Below, in pieces: positions 62,350 to 64,000 of a DNA stretch of 64,000 bases. The translations under genes were made by a program, and so were the position numbers. This stretch comes from Bradyrhizobium tropiciagri (GTDB taxonomy: Bacteria; Pseudomonadota; Alphaproteobacteria; Rhizobiales; Xanthobacteraceae). The stretch's first letter is position 1, and each line of letters begins with the position of its first letter. The notes under the pieces are model-generated. The model was not told where the DNA came from. It made no database searches and saw nothing but the letters and a program-made list of their open reading frames with translations. The stretch covers positions 62,001 to 126,000 of the forward strand of contig NZ_LFLZ01000016.1 of NCBI RefSeq assembly GCF_001189845.1. Direction: 5' to 3'.

Positions 62350-63138
62350 ATGTCCGGCAGCGCGAGCGAAGGGCGGGTCCGCCACGAGCGGCATGACCGC
62401 ATCCTGAAGATCATCATCGACAATCCCGCGAAGAAGAACGCCTTCAGTCCGGGGATGATGACTGAGCTGTCCGACGCGCTGACGCTGCTCGACAATGACG
62501 ACAGCCTTTGGGTCGGCGTGCTCTGTGCCGCCGGCGGCAGTTTCACCGCGGGTCTCGACATGCCGAAATTCTTCGGTCCGACGGCGAGCCGCAAGCCGCT
62601 ACCGGAAGGCAACGTCGATCCCTTTGGATTGTCGAAGCGGTGCCGCAAGCCGATCATCACGGCGGTGCAGGGCATCGTGTTCACGGTCGGTATCGAGATG
62701 ATGCTGGCCGGCGATATCGTTGTCGCCGCGGACGACAGCCGCTTTTGCCAGATGGAAGCCAAGCGCGGCATCGCGCCGCTCGCCGGCGCGCATTTCCGCT
62801 ATATCAGCCGTGCCGGGTGGGGCGATGCGATGTATCACCTGCTTCTGTGCGACGAGTTCTCTGCGGCCGAAGCGCATCGGATCGGTCTCGTGCAGGAGGT
62901 CGTGCCGGCCGGTCAGCAGATCGAGCGCGCGATGGCGCTTGCCGAGATCATCGCGCGCAATGCGCCGCTCGGAATCCAGGTGACGAAAGAGGCGGGCCGC
63001 AAGTTCATCGAAGCCGGCGAGCAGGCGGCGATCGCAATCATCCCGCAGATCCGCGAACGCGTGCTCAACACCGCGGATGCTGCCGAAGGCATCAAGTCGT
63101 TCGTGGAGCGTCGCGCCGCCGTGTTCCAGGGGCGCTAG
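62350..63138 (+). CDS. Enoyl-CoA hydratase/isomerase family protein
   Basis: A 262-residue crotonase-fold protein: DNPAKKNAFSPGMMTELSDA, then VLCAAGGSFTAGLDMPKFFG (first oxyanion-hole strand), VQGIVFTVGIEMMLAGDIVV (second oxyanion hole), and GIAPLAGAHFRYISRAGWGD with SAAEAHRIGLVQEVVPAGQQ. The usual catalytic Glu pair is not obvious: the second position after RGIAP is not EGG-like. GGGAGG precedes the ATG at 62350; an in-frame ATG at 62281 lies upstream of the probable operator and is rejected. It may act in fatty or aromatic acyl-CoA breakdown. Confidence 0.88.
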   Translation: MSGSASEGRVRHERHDRILKIIIDNPAKKNAFSPGMMTELSDALTLLDNDDSLWVGVLCAAGGSFTAGLDMPKFFGPTASRKPLPEGNVDPFGLSKRCRKPIITAVQGIVFTVGIEMMLAGDIVVAADDSRFCQMEAKRGIAPLAGAHFRYISRAGWGDAMYHLLLCDEFSAAEAHRIGLVQEVVPAGQQIERAMALAEIIARNAPLGIQVTKEAGRKFIEAGEQAAIAIIPQIRERVLNTADAAEGIKSFVERRAAVFQGR

Positions 63139-63343
63139 CGCTCGGGACGCGAGCTCCAAAGCGCGAGTTGTGTTCGCGATCCGTACTGTAGGAAGCTGTG
63201 ACAATGATGTCGCAGCTTCTTGATTTCGATCACGACATTGTTGCAGCGACTCTTGTCGAGATTCGTCGAATCAGGGAGACTCCAGTCATTCATTAAATTT
63301 CATTTCGTCCTGGCTCTCACTCAAGCGTCCGGTATGGATTCCC

Positions 63344-64000
63344 ATGACAAACGCACGAGTAATTGTTGTCGGAAACAACAAGGGCGGCTCTGGCAAGTCG
63401 ACAATTGCCATGCACGTCGCCATCGCGCTGATCAAGGCGGGTCAGCGTGTCGCCACCATCGATCTCGACAATAAGCAGAAGTCGCTGACGCATTACGTCG
63501 AGAACCGGCGGGACTGGGCGCGGGAAACCTCGCTCGATCTCGGCATCCCGGCGCATATGTGCTTCGAGACGGTGAGCGGCAGGAGCAGCGAGGTCGAGAC
63601 GCTCGGGCGTAGCGCGCTCGCCGAGATCGTCGAACGGCTCGGCCGATCGCATGACTTCGTCGTCATCGACTGCCCCGGCCATGACACCTACCTGACAACG
63701 TTCACGCATTCGCTGGCGAACACGCTGATCACGCCGCTGAACGACAGCTTCATCGATTTCGACGTGCTCGGCACCGTCGATCCGAACGACTTCAAGGTGA
63801 CCGGCATCAGCCACTATTCCAAGATGGTGGAGGAGGCGCGGCGCCAGCGCAGCGCAAACGATCAGCCGGCATTCGAGTGGGTGGTGCTGCGCAACCGTCT
63901 CTCCACGCTCGGTTCTCGCAACAAGCGCCTGGTCGGCGAGGCTCTCAGCGAACTGTCGAAGACGCTGAACTTCCGCCTGGTCGACGGCTTGGCCGAACGG
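63344..64000 (+). CDS. mipZ: MipZ-like ParA-family ATPase, division-plane regulator (5' part)
   Basis: The first 219 residues are visible and the gene runs off the window. The deviant Walker A KGGSGKST is at 13-20 (GNNKGGSGKSTIAMHVAIAL), the Walker B FVVIDCPGHD at about 107-116 and TPLNDSFIDFDVLG at about 130. These match MipZ, which in alphaproteobacteria binds ParB near the origin and inhibits FtsZ ring formation away from midcell. Some family members read GNEKGG; Asn in place of Glu is slight. The start ATG at 63344 follows GGTATGGATTCCC, a weak ribosome binding site. Confidence 0.88.
   Translation, partial: MTNARVIVVGNNKGGSGKSTIAMHVAIALIKAGQRVATIDLDNKQKSLTHYVENRRDWARETSLDLGIPAHMCFETVSGRSSEVETLGRSALAEIVERLGRSHDFVVIDCPGHDTYLTTFTHSLANTLITPLNDSFIDFDVLGTVDPNDFKVTGISHYSKMVEEARRQRSANDQPAFEWVVLRNRLSTLGSRNKRLVGEALSELSKTLNFRLVDGLAER

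Noticed and set aside
1..64000. CRISPR arrays, rRNA operons and other tRNAs
   Set aside because: No regularly spaced repeats and no rRNA or complete tRNA sequence patterns were seen on either strand.

Overview
The window looks like Bradyrhizobium chromosome: about 52.7 kb of symbiosis-island / integrative conjugative element (ICE) DNA followed by about 11.3 kb of conserved chromosome. Clues are a rhizobitoxine (rtx) operon, two tts-box-preceded genes typical of the rhizobial type III secretion regulon, a rhizobial RlxS/TraG/Trb transfer system, a Porin_2-type porin, MipZ, and a palindromic intergenic repeat common in Bradyrhizobium. The genus call rests on gene content and protein resemblance recalled from known families, not on a search.

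Island, left part (1-9.3 kb): the 3' part of rtxA, then rtxC, D, E, F and G, all on the + strand; rtxC onward overlap by 4 nt each, so the operon is translationally coupled. A short secreted protein lies convergently behind it, followed by a tts-box-driven putative type III effector with an internal repeat (8138-9325).

Island, middle (9.5-28 kb): an accessory block typical of alphaproteobacterial ICEs (DUF932, a ParB stub, a Toprim protein, DUF2493, DUF736), mostly separate units each followed by a strong hairpin. Next come a DUF3422 membrane protein, a NopP-like effector with its own tts box, small conserved proteins, a GGDEF/EAL protein, an IS701 remnant, a decayed three-gene cassette (winged-helix protein, nucleotidyltransferase, PP2C-like phosphatase) and a convergent HipBA kinase module.

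Island, transfer block (28.1-48.5 kb): an RdfS-like excisionase, DUF2840, the TraF peptidase, a lytic transglycosylase, an IS110 insertion, the RlxS relaxase, the TraG coupling protein, a CopG protein, and trbB-C-D-E-J-K-L-F-G-I plus DUF2274. An MFS transporter sits between copG and trbB, flanked by a short direct repeat. The transfer machinery appears intact. No integrase is in this window; it may lie at the other island end. Behind the transfer block come TauD-type dioxygenase, HAD and PaiB genes and a broken enoyl-CoA hydratase, then a 3'-terminal tRNA-Gln fragment at 52647-52693. This fragment is the expected attachment-site scar marking the right end of the island.

Chromosomal flank (52.7-64 kb): an Mfd-like helicase paralogue, a porin, an LLM-class flavin monooxygenase, a GST-family protein, an SDR oxidoreductase, a TetR regulator divergent from an enoyl-CoA hydratase with an inverted repeat between them, and the 5' part of mipZ. 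Overall, the element appears to combine an ethylene-inhibitor operon and type III effectors with an apparently complete conjugation apparatus, so these traits could move together between strains.
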